Source: Syntrophobacteraceae bacterium
Lineage (GTDB): Bacteria; Desulfobacterota; Syntrophobacteria; Syntrophobacterales; Syntrophobacteraceae
Direction of reading: 5' to 3'
DNA length: 42,341 nucleotides
Assembly: GCA_003165235.1 (NCBI GenBank)
Contig: PLSV01000132.1
Coordinates: forward strand, 1 to 42,341
Below, piece after piece: positions 32,755 through 41,712 of this stretch (position 1 is its first letter; every line of letters starts with the position of its first letter). The notes beneath the pieces are model-generated. The model was not told where the DNA came from. It did no database searches and was given only the letters and a program-made list of their open reading frames with translations. Both the position numbers and the translations under genes were made by a program.

Positions 32755-33972
32755 ATGAAGAGGATTGCGTTAGTGCTCGTGCTTTTCGCCGTCTCCTGGC
32801 TCCTTCTGATGGGTGACGCCGTCTGTGCTTCCAAGACCCTGGAAATCGGAGCGCTTTTTCCCTTGAGCGGCAGCCTGGCGCTGCTCGGGGAAGAAGGTTT
32901 TCGCGGCGTTGAGCTCGCCAGGCTTCAAAAGAATAAAGCCGGTGGAGTAGCCGGCGCCCAAATCGTTTATGTCCAGGCCGACGTCAGTACCGAGGAGGCA
33001 GCCAGATCGGAAGCGGAAAGGCTTATCGAGCAGAAGAACGTCCATCTCATCATCGGGACTTACGCCAGCAGCCGTTGTATGGCGGCGTCGGAAGTGGCGG
33101 CCAGGAAAGGCATACCCTACTTTGAGCTGTCCGCCATTGCCAATGAAATCACCGGCAGGGGCTACAAAACCATGTGGAGGACGAACCCGACTGCCCTTGA
33201 TTTCTCCAGGGCCCAGATCGATTTCATTGTCGGATGGCTTGCGCCTCAATTAAAGAAGAAGCCTTCGGACATGAAGCTTTCCATAGCCCATGAAGACTCC
33301 GACTACGGAACGTCCGTGGCTGCGAGCTTCTCCAGGCTTGCCAAGGAAGCCGGAGTGCAGGTTGTTTCCGTGGAGCCTTATGCCACCAACTCGTCCGATC
33401 TCTCGCCAGTCATTCTGCGTCTGCGCGAGGCCAATCCCGACATAGTGATCGGCGTTTCCTACGCTCAGGATGCCATTTTGCTCAGCCGCCAGGCGCATGA
33501 GCTGAAATTGAAGGCCCCCATCTTTGGAACCGGCGGCGGGCACAGTCTACGAAGCTTTGCGGAGGCATTGGGGCCCGTTGCAGAGGGAGTCTTCGACGCC
33601 GATTTCACTCAGTACGCAGTCAACCCCGATTTCTGCCCCGGCCTGCAGGAATTCGTTTCGCTCTACAAGGAAAAGTACGGCGAGCCCCCTCGCTCCGGCC
33701 ACTCCCTCACCAACTACATAGGAGCGTTCGTTGTTTTTGATATCCTTGAGAAAACTGGCGGCGACATGGATCCTGAAGCCGTTTACAAGGCAGCGATGTC
33801 CCTTGATATTCCCCTGGGAAAAACCGCTGCCGGCTGGGGGGTCAAGTTCGGTGAAAACGGCCAGAACACCCGTGTGCCCGTCTTCATAACCCAATGGCGG
33901 GGAGGGAACCTGGTTACCGTCTGGCCAAAGAGCGCAGCAGTAACGGAGCCGGAGACGGCAAAGGCCCAATGA
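32755..33972 (+). CDS. ABC transporter substrate-binding protein, branched-chain amino acid (LivK) type
   Basis: The periplasmic receptor of the transporter encoded next. The 405-residue product has a signal peptide (about 1-25, LVLVLFAVSWLLLMG) and the two-lobed Peripla_BP_6 fold. The mature start LEIGALFPLSGSLALLGEEG is typical, and LIIGTYASSRCMAASEVAA, SIAHEDSDYGTSVAASF and GVSYAQDAILLSRQAHEL line the cleft and hinge. Ligands of this subfamily include amino acids, aromatic acids and amides; the neighbouring CoA-transferase suggests an organic acid. AAGGATAAGGGGG precedes the ATG. A second, truncated homologue lies at 37425-38162. Confidence 0.9.
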   Translation: MKRIALVLVLFAVSWLLLMGDAVCASKTLEIGALFPLSGSLALLGEEGFRGVELARLQKNKAGGVAGAQIVYVQADVSTEEAARSEAERLIEQKNVHLIIGTYASSRCMAASEVAARKGIPYFELSAIANEITGRGYKTMWRTNPTALDFSRAQIDFIVGWLAPQLKKKPSDMKLSIAHEDSDYGTSVAASFSRLAKEAGVQVVSVEPYATNSSDLSPVILRLREANPDIVIGVSYAQDAILLSRQAHELKLKAPIFGTGGGHSLRSFAEALGPVAEGVFDADFTQYAVNPDFCPGLQEFVSLYKEKYGEPPRSGHSLTNYIGAFVVFDILEKTGGDMDPEAVYKAAMSLDIPLGKTAAGWGVKFGENGQNTRVPVFITQWRGGNLVTVWPKSAAVTEPETAKAQ

Positions 33973-34062
33973 TAGTGCCGACCGGAGGGGTGTCCTTTCG
34001 ATGGAGAGGACACTCCCGCTGGACTAACCCGGGATTTTTCAGTCCGCACAAGGGATTTTGGT

Positions 34063-34950
34063 ATGGATCTGTGCTTACAGGCACTCGTATCCGGCTTGCT
34101 GATGGGTGGAGTATACGCACTGATCGCCATCGGACTCAATCTCATCTTCGGCGTGGTGCGCATCATCAACTTCGCCCACGGAGAGTTTGTGATGCTGGCC
34201 ATGTATCTCACCTACTGGCTCCATGATCTGTATGGACTCGATCCATATCTCTCGGTGGTTATCGTGCTCCCGGTCATGTTCTTTTTCGGAGCAGCCTTTC
34301 AGCGCGTCATCGTACAGCCTATTCAGTCCACCTCCTCAATCATGAAAATTTTTACCACGGTGGGCGTCTCCCTGCTGATGCAGAACCTGGCGCTCATCTT
34401 CTGGAAGGGCGACTTCCGCACCATTAATACGTCCTACTCCATGAGCACCATCGAAGTGTTCAACATCATGATCAGCATACCCCGCCTGGTGGCCTTCGCG
34501 ACTGCACTGGCGTCGATCGTCGTTTTGTACTTCTTCCTTAAATATACCTCCGCAGGGAAGGCGCTGCGAGCCATAGTCGAGGACAACTCGGTGGCCAGGC
34601 TGATGGGCGTCAAGGTGGAAAAGCATTATCTCCTGGCGTTCGGACTGGGAACGGCCTTTACCGGCCTCGGCGGAGCGCTGCTCATGCCTTTCAGTACGGT
34701 GTATCCTACCGTCGGCTTCACTTACACTCTTCTTGCCTTTGTAGTCGTGGTTCTCGGCGGATTGGGCAGCATGAGCGGCACATTCCTGGCCGGTCTCTTC
34801 ATCGGAGTGGTGGAATCCTTCGGAGGGACCTTCGTCTCTCCCGCTCTCAAGGAAGCGATCTATTTCGGAATCTTTATTCTGGCACTGCTGGTGAGGCCGC
34901 AGGGACTTTTCGGAATGGGCAAGGGTACGGAGGAGGTAGGCTTGCAATGA
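34063..34950 (+). CDS. ABC transporter permease, LivH type
   Basis: The 295-residue inner-membrane permease has about eight hydrophobic segments. Family marks are SGLLMGGVYALIAIGLNLIF, IINFAHGEFVMLAMY, ALRAIVEDNSVARLMGVKVE (the EAA-like loop that contacts the ATPases) and VVVLGGLGSMSGTFLAGLFI. The ATG at 34063 leaves the standard N-terminus; the ribosome site is weak. The 91-base gap from the binding protein and the ATGA overlap with the next permease show one operon. Confidence 0.92.
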   Translation: MDLCLQALVSGLLMGGVYALIAIGLNLIFGVVRIINFAHGEFVMLAMYLTYWLHDLYGLDPYLSVVIVLPVMFFFGAAFQRVIVQPIQSTSSIMKIFTTVGVSLLMQNLALIFWKGDFRTINTSYSMSTIEVFNIMISIPRLVAFATALASIVVLYFFLKYTSAGKALRAIVEDNSVARLMGVKVEKHYLLAFGLGTAFTGLGGALLMPFSTVYPTVGFTYTLLAFVVVVLGGLGSMSGTFLAGLFIGVVESFGGTFVSPALKEAIYFGIFILALLVRPQGLFGMGKGTEEVGLQ

Positions 34951-35912
34951 GGCCCAATAAGATACACGTTATGCTGGGAGCCGCGATACTGGCGCCCCTC
35001 CTTCTGATACCCTTTTTCTTCCATTCGAACTTCGTCCTGCACATGTACACGCTGGTATTCTTTTACATCGCCCTTACGGCGGCATGGAACATTCCCGCCT
35101 TCGGCGGGCAGATATCCCTGGGACATGCATCGTTTTTCGGGATCGGGGCATATACGGGCGCCATCTTATATGTCAAATACGGCGTCTCGCCCTGGATCGG
35201 GCTGCCTGCAGCCATCGGGATGTCCCTCCTTGGCGGGCTCATCCTGAACCTTCCGCTCCTTCGTCTGCGCGGGCCCTTTTTCACCCTGGCTTCGATCGCC
35301 TTTGCCGAAGTGCTCCGGATGGTCGCCATCCACTGGCGGGGCCTCACCAACGGATCGGTCGGCATCAACATTCCATTCAGGCTCGGGTGGGCGAACCTGA
35401 CCTTTCAATCCGGCAAGCCCTTTTATTATATTTTCCTTTGCCTCGCCCTTTTGACTATTTACCTGTCCTATAGAATCCGCCATTCGGCCATGGGATTTCA
35501 CCTGAGGGCCGGGGCCTCGGATATCGAAGCCGCCCAGGCGCTCGGAGTCAATACTTCCCGCGTCAATTTCATCGCCCTGATGTGGAGCGCTGCCCTGACC
35601 GGAGTGCTGGGGCACTTTTATGCCTTCTATATGTACGTGCTGGAGCCGGGCACCCTTTTCTCCCTGCCCCTCTTCTCCCTGCAGCCCGCTCTCAATGGAA
35701 TCATCGGCGGCATGGGAACGATTTGGGGACCCGTTATCGGAGCGGTCGTGATGACGCCTTTAGGAGAGTTCCTGCGGTTCTACCTCGGAACCATTCATCA
35801 GGGTCTCAACTACGTCGTTTACGGCCTCGTTCTGATTGCCACCGTACGATTTATTCCCGGCGGAGTGGTATCTATCGTTACACCGCTGTTTCGCAGAAGG
35901 GGCAACAGGTAG
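34947..35912 (+). CDS. ABC transporter permease, LivM type
   Basis: The 321-residue partner permease has about nine membrane segments. It shows WNIPAFGGQISLGHASFFGI, the loop ITNG-like WRGLTNGSVGINIPF, the coupling loop HLRAGASDIEAAQALGVNTS and NGIIGGMGTIWGPVIGAVV. The start overlaps the livH-type stop by four bases (ATGA). LivH and LivM form the heterodimeric channel. Confidence 0.93.
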   Translation: MRPNKIHVMLGAAILAPLLLIPFFFHSNFVLHMYTLVFFYIALTAAWNIPAFGGQISLGHASFFGIGAYTGAILYVKYGVSPWIGLPAAIGMSLLGGLILNLPLLRLRGPFFTLASIAFAEVLRMVAIHWRGLTNGSVGINIPFRLGWANLTFQSGKPFYYIFLCLALLTIYLSYRIRHSAMGFHLRAGASDIEAAQALGVNTSRVNFIALMWSAALTGVLGHFYAFYMYVLEPGTLFSLPLFSLQPALNGIIGGMGTIWGPVIGAVVMTPLGEFLRFYLGTIHQGLNYVVYGLVLIATVRFIPGGVVSIVTPLFRRRGNR

Positions 35913-35947
35913 CGAGTTACCCTGACCCTGGAAGGGGAGGCGAGGTG

Positions 35948-36676
35948 ATGGCCATTTTGGAATTAAACCATGTCTCGAAGAGCTTCGGCGGCCTGATAGC
36001 AGTAAGTGAGGTGAGCTTTCAGGTGCAGCAAGGTGAGATCGTCGGGTTGATCGGGCCCAACGGCGCCGGGAAAACCACGCTCTTCAATCTCGTATCGGGC
36101 ATCTACCGGCCGGAATCGGGGACCGTGAGCTTCGAAGGCCGGGATATCACGGGGCTACCGTCCTACAAGCGCAGCCTGATCGGAATCGGCCGGACCTTCC
36201 AGGTCGTGCGCCCCTTTGAGATGACGGTCGTGGAAAACATCATGGTCCCCGTGCTCGCTCACACGAGGAACATGTCCCGGGCAGAGGCAAAGGCATGGGA
36301 GGTGATGGAAATCATGGGACTCAGCCATCTTGCTTACGCCATGCCCGGCAGCCTCACGCTCGTCCAACGCAAACGAATCGAGGTCGCCCGCGCGCTCGCC
36401 ACCGGCCCCAAACTGCTCCTGCTGGACGAGGTGCTGGCGGGATTGAACCCGACGGAAGTCGCCGAAAACCTTCCCCTTATCAGGCGCCTGCGCAACAGCG
36501 GCCTGACCATACTTTTCATAGAACACATCATGGATGCGCTTATGGCCGTATCTGAGCGGGTACTGGTCATGGATCAGGGATTGCTCATTTGCAGCGGAAC
36601 GCCGGAGCAGGTCACAAGCGATGCCTGCGTGATCAAAGCTTATCTCGGAGAGGAGGTGAGCGATGCTGTCGATTGA
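35948..36676 (+). CDS. ABC transporter ATPase, LivG type
   Basis: From ATG 35948 (MAILELNHVSKSFGGLIAV; AAGGGGAGG upstream) the ATPase is 242 residues. Walker A is GPNGAGKTTLF, Walker B LLLLDEVLAGLNP and the switch histidine is in FIEHIMDAL. The signature reads LTLVQRKRIEVARAL instead of LSGGQ, a variant I believe recurs in a LivG subgroup. The frame is open upstream into the permease gene, but that is not coding. Its 3' end overlaps the LivF gene by 14 bases. Confidence 0.93.
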   Translation: MAILELNHVSKSFGGLIAVSEVSFQVQQGEIVGLIGPNGAGKTTLFNLVSGIYRPESGTVSFEGRDITGLPSYKRSLIGIGRTFQVVRPFEMTVVENIMVPVLAHTRNMSRAEAKAWEVMEIMGLSHLAYAMPGSLTLVQRKRIEVARALATGPKLLLLDEVLAGLNPTEVAENLPLIRRLRNSGLTILFIEHIMDALMAVSERVLVMDQGLLICSGTPEQVTSDACVIKAYLGEEVSDAVD

Positions 36677-37367
36677 AGGGGCCAATTGTTTTTACGGAGA
36701 TTTCCATGTGCTGCACGACGTATCGCTGACGGTGAAAGAGGGCGAGATCGCAGCTCTGCTCGGACCCAACGCCGCCGGGAAATCCACTACCCTTGCCGCT
36801 GCGAGTGGTCTCTTGAAGTGCCGCTCGGGCCGTATAACCTTTCTCGGGCACGATCTGGGCAAGCTCAAGCCTGAAGAGATCGTCGAGCTCGGTATAGCCT
36901 TGGCGCCCGAAGGCCGCAAACTCTTCAAGACGCTGACCGTCAAAGAAAATCTCGAGATGGGCGCCTATAGCCGCAGAGCCAGGCCCGAGCTGAAAACCAC
37001 TCTAGAGCATGTCTTCGAGCTCTTCCCGCTTTTGAAGCAACGGACACGTCAGGTGGCCGGCTTGCTTTCCGGTGGAGAGCAGCAGATGTGCGCCATAGGG
37101 AGGAGTCTCATGGCGAGGCCTCGCCTGCTCATGATCGACGAGATGTCGCTCGGTCTATCGCCTCGTCTCGCAAAGCATATGTTCGAGATGTTAGAGCAGA
37201 TCGCATCCACAGGGGTGACGGTGCTTCTTGTGGAGCAGCAGGTGCACCACACCATGCGGATTTCCAATACCACCTACATCATGGAGAAGGGCCATATAGT
37301 GATGTCGGGACCGACTCGTGAAATTGCGGGAAACGAGCAGGTAAAAAAGGCCTACCTCGGAAAGTGA
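36663..37367 (+). CDS. ABC transporter ATPase, LivF type
   Basis: The 234-residue second ATPase has Walker A GPNAAGKSTTL (Ala in place of the middle Gly), Q-loop region LAPEGRKLFKTLTVKENLEMG (typical LivF), signature LLSGGEQQMCAIGRSLM, Walker B LLMIDEMSLGLSP and the switch histidine in LLVEQQVHHTM. AGGAGGTGAGCG precedes the ATG, inside the LivG gene. With LivG it powers the HM channel; the ATPase pair completes a full high-affinity importer. Confidence 0.93.
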   Translation: MLSIEGANCFYGDFHVLHDVSLTVKEGEIAALLGPNAAGKSTTLAAASGLLKCRSGRITFLGHDLGKLKPEEIVELGIALAPEGRKLFKTLTVKENLEMGAYSRRARPELKTTLEHVFELFPLLKQRTRQVAGLLSGGEQQMCAIGRSLMARPRLLMIDEMSLGLSPRLAKHMFEMLEQIASTGVTVLLVEQQVHHTMRISNTTYIMEKGHIVMSGPTREIAGNEQVKKAYLGK

Positions 37368-37424
37368 TCTCCTCATGAAGGCATTCGTAAAATATGACGG
37401 CCAGCCGCATGCGGGCATCTCAAA

Positions 37425-38162
37425 GTCTGCGTTATGCACGAAGATTCTCTTTTCGGCGCCGCCACGATGGGGGCGGCGGAAAAGCGCCTCACTAGTCTGG
37501 GAGTGAAGGTCCTGGCGAAAGAAAGCTACAGCAAATCAGTGACCGACCTTTCGCCCCTGGTGATGAAATTCAAGTCCTTGCAGCCTGATTTCGTTCTCGC
37601 CACCTGTTACGCCAATGACGCGATCTTATGGGAACGACAGATGAAAGAGCTCAACCTCAATATCAAGGCAATGATCGGATCGGGCGGCGGTCATGGATTG
37701 CTTGATTTCGCCAAGGCAACCGGAAGTGATTCCGATGGCGTTTTCAGCGGCGATTTCCCTTTGGTTAAAAACCCCAAATCCCTGGATCCCAACCTGGATC
37801 CCCCTTTGCAAACGGTGTTCGTACGATACAAGCAAAAATACGGCGACTTTCCGGATCTCCACGCAATGTCAGGTTTTACCGGCGCATGGGTCTTTTATCA
37901 CTATGTCCTGAATAAGGCCGGGTCCACAGACTCCGAGGCGATACGAAAGGCTGCTTATCAGGTGGATATCCCCGCAGGCGGCACACATATGGGTTGGGGC
38001 GTCAAGTTTAAGGGAGAAGGCGATCTGGAAGCCGGCCAGAATGGCAGGGCCTTCGCCGTCATGATGCAGTGGCAGGTAGGATTGAATTATTGCGTGTGGC
38101 CGGAGCGGTATGCGGAACGGGAAGCCATTTTAGTGCCGCTGCCCAAGTGGAAGGCCAGATAG
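37425..38162 (+). pseudogene. Second LivK-type substrate-binding protein, N-terminally truncated
   Basis: The frame from about 37425 reads LKVCVMHEDSLFGAATMGAA and aligns with the middle of the intact binding protein (from its residue ~178) to the end, including DLSPLVMKFKSLQPDFVLAT, YANDAILWERQMKEL and GWGVKFKGEG. The signal peptide and most of the first lobe (about 170 residues) are absent, and a TGA closes the frame just upstream. An ATG at 37434 could start 242 residues, but the product would not be exported and would lack half the ligand cleft. Its own ending differs from the first copy, so it is a diverged paralogue, not a local duplicate. It lies between livF and the dehydratase gene. 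Confidence 0.75.
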
Positions 38163-38243
38163 TAATCGGGCTGGTTTGTTTAGACCGACACGAGGCTTGG
38201 CCTCATCAGATATTCGTATCGAAGGGAAAAGAAGGAGCGAATC

Positions 38244-39716
38244 ATGATTACCGGTGATCAGTACAGAGAAAGAATTGCCAAATTGAGACCGAACGTCTAC
38301 CAGCGGGGTAAACTCGTGGACCGCTTTGACTCCACCATCCAGGGCGGCATCGATGTCATGGCCAAGACCTACGATTTCGCCGCCGATCCCGACTATAACG
38401 GAGTGGGTGTGGCCACATCACACATTACAGGTGAAAAGATCAACCGTTTTACCCATATCCACCAGAGTATGGAAGACCTTCTGAACAAGCAAAAAATGAC
38501 CAGGCTCTATTGCCAGGAAGTGGGCGGATGCATTCAACGCTGCATGGGCGCCGACGGTCTGAACGCCCTTTCGATCGCCAGCTACGATGCCGACCAGAAA
38601 TACGGCACCTTTTATTATAAAAATTTTATAGAGATGATGAAAAGAATACAGGCGGAAGATCTTACCCTTGTCTGCGCACAGACCGACGTTAAGGGAAACC
38701 GCCCCTGGCGTCCGGGCAAACAACAGGATCCCGACCTCTACCTGCGTGTGGTGGAAAAGCGGCCTGACGGCATCATCGTCAACGGTGCCAAGGCGCATAA
38801 CTCCTGTTCTGTCTACGCCGACGAAATCGTCGTGTTGCCCACCCGAAACATGGCCTCCGATGAAAAAGATTGGGCTGTAGCCTTCGTAATTCCAGCCGAC
38901 TGGGAAGGGATTACCATCGTCAACGGCGCTTTCTCTCCACCCCCCCGGAAGAAGCTGGAGGCGCCCTACAGCAAACTGGGCATATCCCACTCATTGACGA
39001 TCTTCGATCATGTCTTCATCCCCTGGGAACGGGTCTTACTCTGCGGCGAAACGGAACCGGCGGGCAAGGCCGCCCTTTTCTTTGCCCTCTACCACCGTCA
39101 CAGCTACTGCGGATGCAAGGCGGCCCTGTCGGAGATCTTTACAGGCGCCACCGCTTTGGCTGCGGAATACAACGGCATCGACAAAGCCCAGCATGTCCGG
39201 CACCAACTCGCTGAGATGATTCAGATCGTCGATCTGATTTATGCCGCGGGCATCGCCGCTGCGGTAAATGCCGTTAAGGCTGCTTCCGGCACCTTCATTC
39301 CCGATACCAATTATTGCAATGCCGGGAGAATGCTTGCGGGAGAGGCTATTTACGGAGAGTACGAGGCCCTCGCCGCCATTGCGGGCGGACTCGCCGCTAC
39401 GCTGCCCCATGAAGAGGATTTCTACCACGAAAAACTCAAGCCCTACCTGGACAAATATATCATGCGCAATCCGGCGGTTTCCGCTGAAGACCAGCATAGG
39501 GCCTTTCGCCTTTTCCAGGATATGATGTCGTCGGTATGGGGAGGGCACAAACTGATCGACGCTTTGCACGGCGGTGGATCGCCGGTCATTGAAAAGGTGG
39601 CCATCTATAGGGACCATAATATCGAGCATTCGAAGAATCTCGCCAAGAAACTGGCGGGCATCGCTATCGATGGTTCGACAAAGGGCATCTTCAGGACATT
39701 GTACTCATGGTATTGA
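38244..39716 (+). CDS. 4-hydroxybutyryl-CoA dehydratase (AbfD)-family FAD/[4Fe-4S] enzyme
   Basis: AbfD dehydrates 4-hydroxybutyryl-CoA to crotonyl-CoA by a ketyl-radical route and isomerises vinylacetyl-CoA; relatives are flavin hydroxylases of 4-hydroxyphenylacetate. The 490-residue product has the four cluster ligands of the dehydratase branch: C96 and C100 (GGCIQRCMG), H284 and C291 (YHRHSYCGCK). Tyr288 and Lys292 match further active-site residues as I remember them. The FAD-binding middle domain and the helical C-terminal HGGGSP motif (442-447) are present. The residue I would align with AbfD's catalytic glutamate is Asp439. GAAGGAGCG precedes the ATG. Oxygen sensitivity is expected. 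Followed after about 80 bases by a CoA-transferase, so a CoA ester substrate is likely but not identified. Confidence 0.85.
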   Translation: MITGDQYRERIAKLRPNVYQRGKLVDRFDSTIQGGIDVMAKTYDFAADPDYNGVGVATSHITGEKINRFTHIHQSMEDLLNKQKMTRLYCQEVGGCIQRCMGADGLNALSIASYDADQKYGTFYYKNFIEMMKRIQAEDLTLVCAQTDVKGNRPWRPGKQQDPDLYLRVVEKRPDGIIVNGAKAHNSCSVYADEIVVLPTRNMASDEKDWAVAFVIPADWEGITIVNGAFSPPPRKKLEAPYSKLGISHSLTIFDHVFIPWERVLLCGETEPAGKAALFFALYHRHSYCGCKAALSEIFTGATALAAEYNGIDKAQHVRHQLAEMIQIVDLIYAAGIAAAVNAVKAASGTFIPDTNYCNAGRMLAGEAIYGEYEALAAIAGGLAATLPHEEDFYHEKLKPYLDKYIMRNPAVSAEDQHRAFRLFQDMMSSVWGGHKLIDALHGGGSPVIEKVAIYRDHNIEHSKNLAKKLAGIAIDGSTKGIFRTLYSWY

Positions 39717-39800
39717 TCCGTCCGGCGACCCAGCGCGGCCGGGTCGGGAAACTCTATAGGGAAATAACGGCATTCTCACAATTCTTGGAGGAGACAGGTG

Positions 39801-41108
39801 ATGGACACTTTGAAACCGGGTCCGCTCTCGGACGTTACCGTACTGGATTTCACCTGGGTCCTGGCGGGTCCGCATGCTGCCAAGACTCTTGCCGACATGG
39901 GCGCCAGTGTAATCAAGGTGGATCGCTACAAGGACGGCGCTAATGAAAGGTCGCAGCCTCTGAGGGTCGAGAAGGACGGCGTTATCCAGAGCAGCTACCA
40001 CCTTCATGTCAACAGGGGCAAAAAGAGCATCTGCGTCAATCTCAAGCACCCCAGGGGTATCGAGATTATCCACGGACTGATCAAGGTCAGCGACATAGTG
40101 ATCCAAAACTTTGCCCCCGGAGTCATGGAACGGCTGAAGCTCGATTATGAAGCGGTGCGCAAGATCAAACCCGACATCATCTACTGTTCCATTTCGGCCT
40201 TCGGGCACTGGGGGCCAAACAGCCATAAACCGGGCTATGACGTGATCGCCCAGGCGGCCAGCGGGTGGACCGGACAGAGCGACCCGCCCATAATGGCGCC
40301 CCTGTCCATCGGGGACACCACAGGTTCCATGCACGCCTGTACGGCCATGCTGGCCGCCCTGCATCACCGCATAAGGACCGGCCAGGGGCAAAACATCGAC
40401 ATTGCGCTGGTGGACTGCCTTTTCACCACTCACGAACACGCTTTCCCCTGGTATTGGACCAGTGAGGCGGTGGGAGAACCTGTGGTTATGACCCGGACGG
40501 GGCAGAAAAGTCCCGGCACGGCGCCCTATGGCATTTTCAACGGAAAAAACGGCCAGATTGCCATCGCTTCCCTGACTCAGAACCGGTGGCCCCAGCTTGT
40601 CGATCTGATGGGCCCCAAATGCCAGTGGATGAAGGAAGATCCCCGCACCGCGATACTATCCAACCGATGCAGCCCGGCCAATACCCCGTATGTCCACGAA
40701 GCTATTGAAGAGTGGGTCATGTCGCAGGATTCGGTGGAAGAAGCCGAGCGGAAACTGGAAGCAATAGACATTCCGTGCGCCCGCGTAAAGAACATTGTCG
40801 AACTGGCCACTGTGGACCCGCAGATCGGAGAGCGGGAGATGAGGCCTACAGTGTACCAGCCATTCCTTGGTCCCGTCCGGATGTACGGAAGCCCTCTCAA
40901 ATTCTCTGAGACTCCTTCCGCCATCAGGGGATATGCGCCTTTCATAGGCGAACACAATAAGGAAATCCTCTCCTCGGTGCTGAACTATGAGCCCGAAACG
41001 ATCGAGGAACTCTATCGGGACAATGTGATCTATCATGCCCCTGAGGTGGAAAGGCTGCCGGAGGAACTGGAAAAGAGCTCCAATATCGGTGTAAAGAGCA
41101 GGGGATAA
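39801..41108 (+). CDS. Family III CoA-transferase (CaiB/BaiF)
   Basis: Family III enzymes move CoA between carboxylic acids through an aspartyl-CoA intermediate. The 435-residue product has TVLDFTWVLAGPHAAKTLAD, the early ADMGASVIKVDRYKDG, NRGKKSICVNLKHPRG, and the probable catalytic aspartate in LSIGDTTGSMHAC. The second-domain GTAPYGIFNGKNGQIAIA is also present. The start at ATG 39801 is preferred over GTG 39798 because GGAGGAG then lies 7 bases away. It could supply the CoA ester for the dehydratase encoded upstream. A hairpin 57 bases downstream closes the operon. Confidence 0.9.
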   Translation: MDTLKPGPLSDVTVLDFTWVLAGPHAAKTLADMGASVIKVDRYKDGANERSQPLRVEKDGVIQSSYHLHVNRGKKSICVNLKHPRGIEIIHGLIKVSDIVIQNFAPGVMERLKLDYEAVRKIKPDIIYCSISAFGHWGPNSHKPGYDVIAQAASGWTGQSDPPIMAPLSIGDTTGSMHACTAMLAALHHRIRTGQGQNIDIALVDCLFTTHEHAFPWYWTSEAVGEPVVMTRTGQKSPGTAPYGIFNGKNGQIAIASLTQNRWPQLVDLMGPKCQWMKEDPRTAILSNRCSPANTPYVHEAIEEWVMSQDSVEEAERKLEAIDIPCARVKNIVELATVDPQIGEREMRPTVYQPFLGPVRMYGSPLKFSETPSAIRGYAPFIGEHNKEILSSVLNYEPETIEELYRDNVIYHAPEVERLPEELEKSSNIGVKSRG

Positions 41109-41164
41109 GCACAGTAGCAAAAAATGTTTTATTTGAGGGAAACGATCGTTCCAAAGGTGTTGCG

Positions 41165-41185
41165 GCCCCCCTCCTAAAGGGGGGC
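41165..41185 (+). terminator. Hairpin after the CoA-transferase gene
   Basis: GCCCCCCT (41165-41172) and AGGGGGGC (41178-41185) form a perfect 8-bp stem with a 5-base loop. Only a weak T-rich run follows (TCTCGTCTTT). Likely the end of the liv-abfD-caiB transcript. Confidence 0.55.
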
Positions 41186-41258
41186 TCTCGTCTTTGGCCC
41201 TTTACTAGATAATTATTAACAGATTCGAATCGAGAGCTTGCAACTCTCGATTTTTTTT

Positions 41259-41712
41259 CCCGCAATCGCTACCACTCTTTTCGAGGTGCTGACGGGACAA
41301 TGGCTCAGATCTTCCTTACCCGAGCGCAGGGAAATTGTCGGAATGCTATGCGCCGGCGTAGTTCTGCTCATCGCTGGTTACATAATCGATCGCTGGCTGC
41401 CTATAAACAAGAACCTATGGACGAGCACTTTCAGCATATTCATGGCTGGGGTAGCTCTTCTTAGCCTTGTATTATTTCACTGGTTAATCGATATCGCGGA
41501 TCTTTCTCGATGGGCTAAGCCCTTTATTATACTCGGGCTAAATCCCATCACCGTATACGTGCTGTCGCAAGTCTTCGACACCACGCTCTGGATTTTGAAT
41601 CAGCTCATGTTTCTGGCATGCGTGATAGACTACGAGTTATACTTTTTCAAAGGCTTCCGCACCCCTATTGCAAAACCGGAAACCGCTGCTTTGCTTCACC
41701 CTCTCATGATTT
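41259..41712 (+). pseudogene. DUF5009/HGSNAT-like protein, internal-to-C-terminal fragment
   Basis: Reads PAIATTLFEVLTGQWLRSSL, LPINKNLWTSTFSIFMAG and WAKPFIILGLNPITVYVL, nearly the same as the C-terminal half of the protein at 14147-15421 on the other strand (about four of five bases agree by eye over the first 200 bases). It begins without a start codon and ends at about 41712, where sequence from an antisense acyl-CoA synthetase takes over. The last transmembrane helix and stop are missing; the frame runs on to a stop at 41886-41888. Confidence 0.8.
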
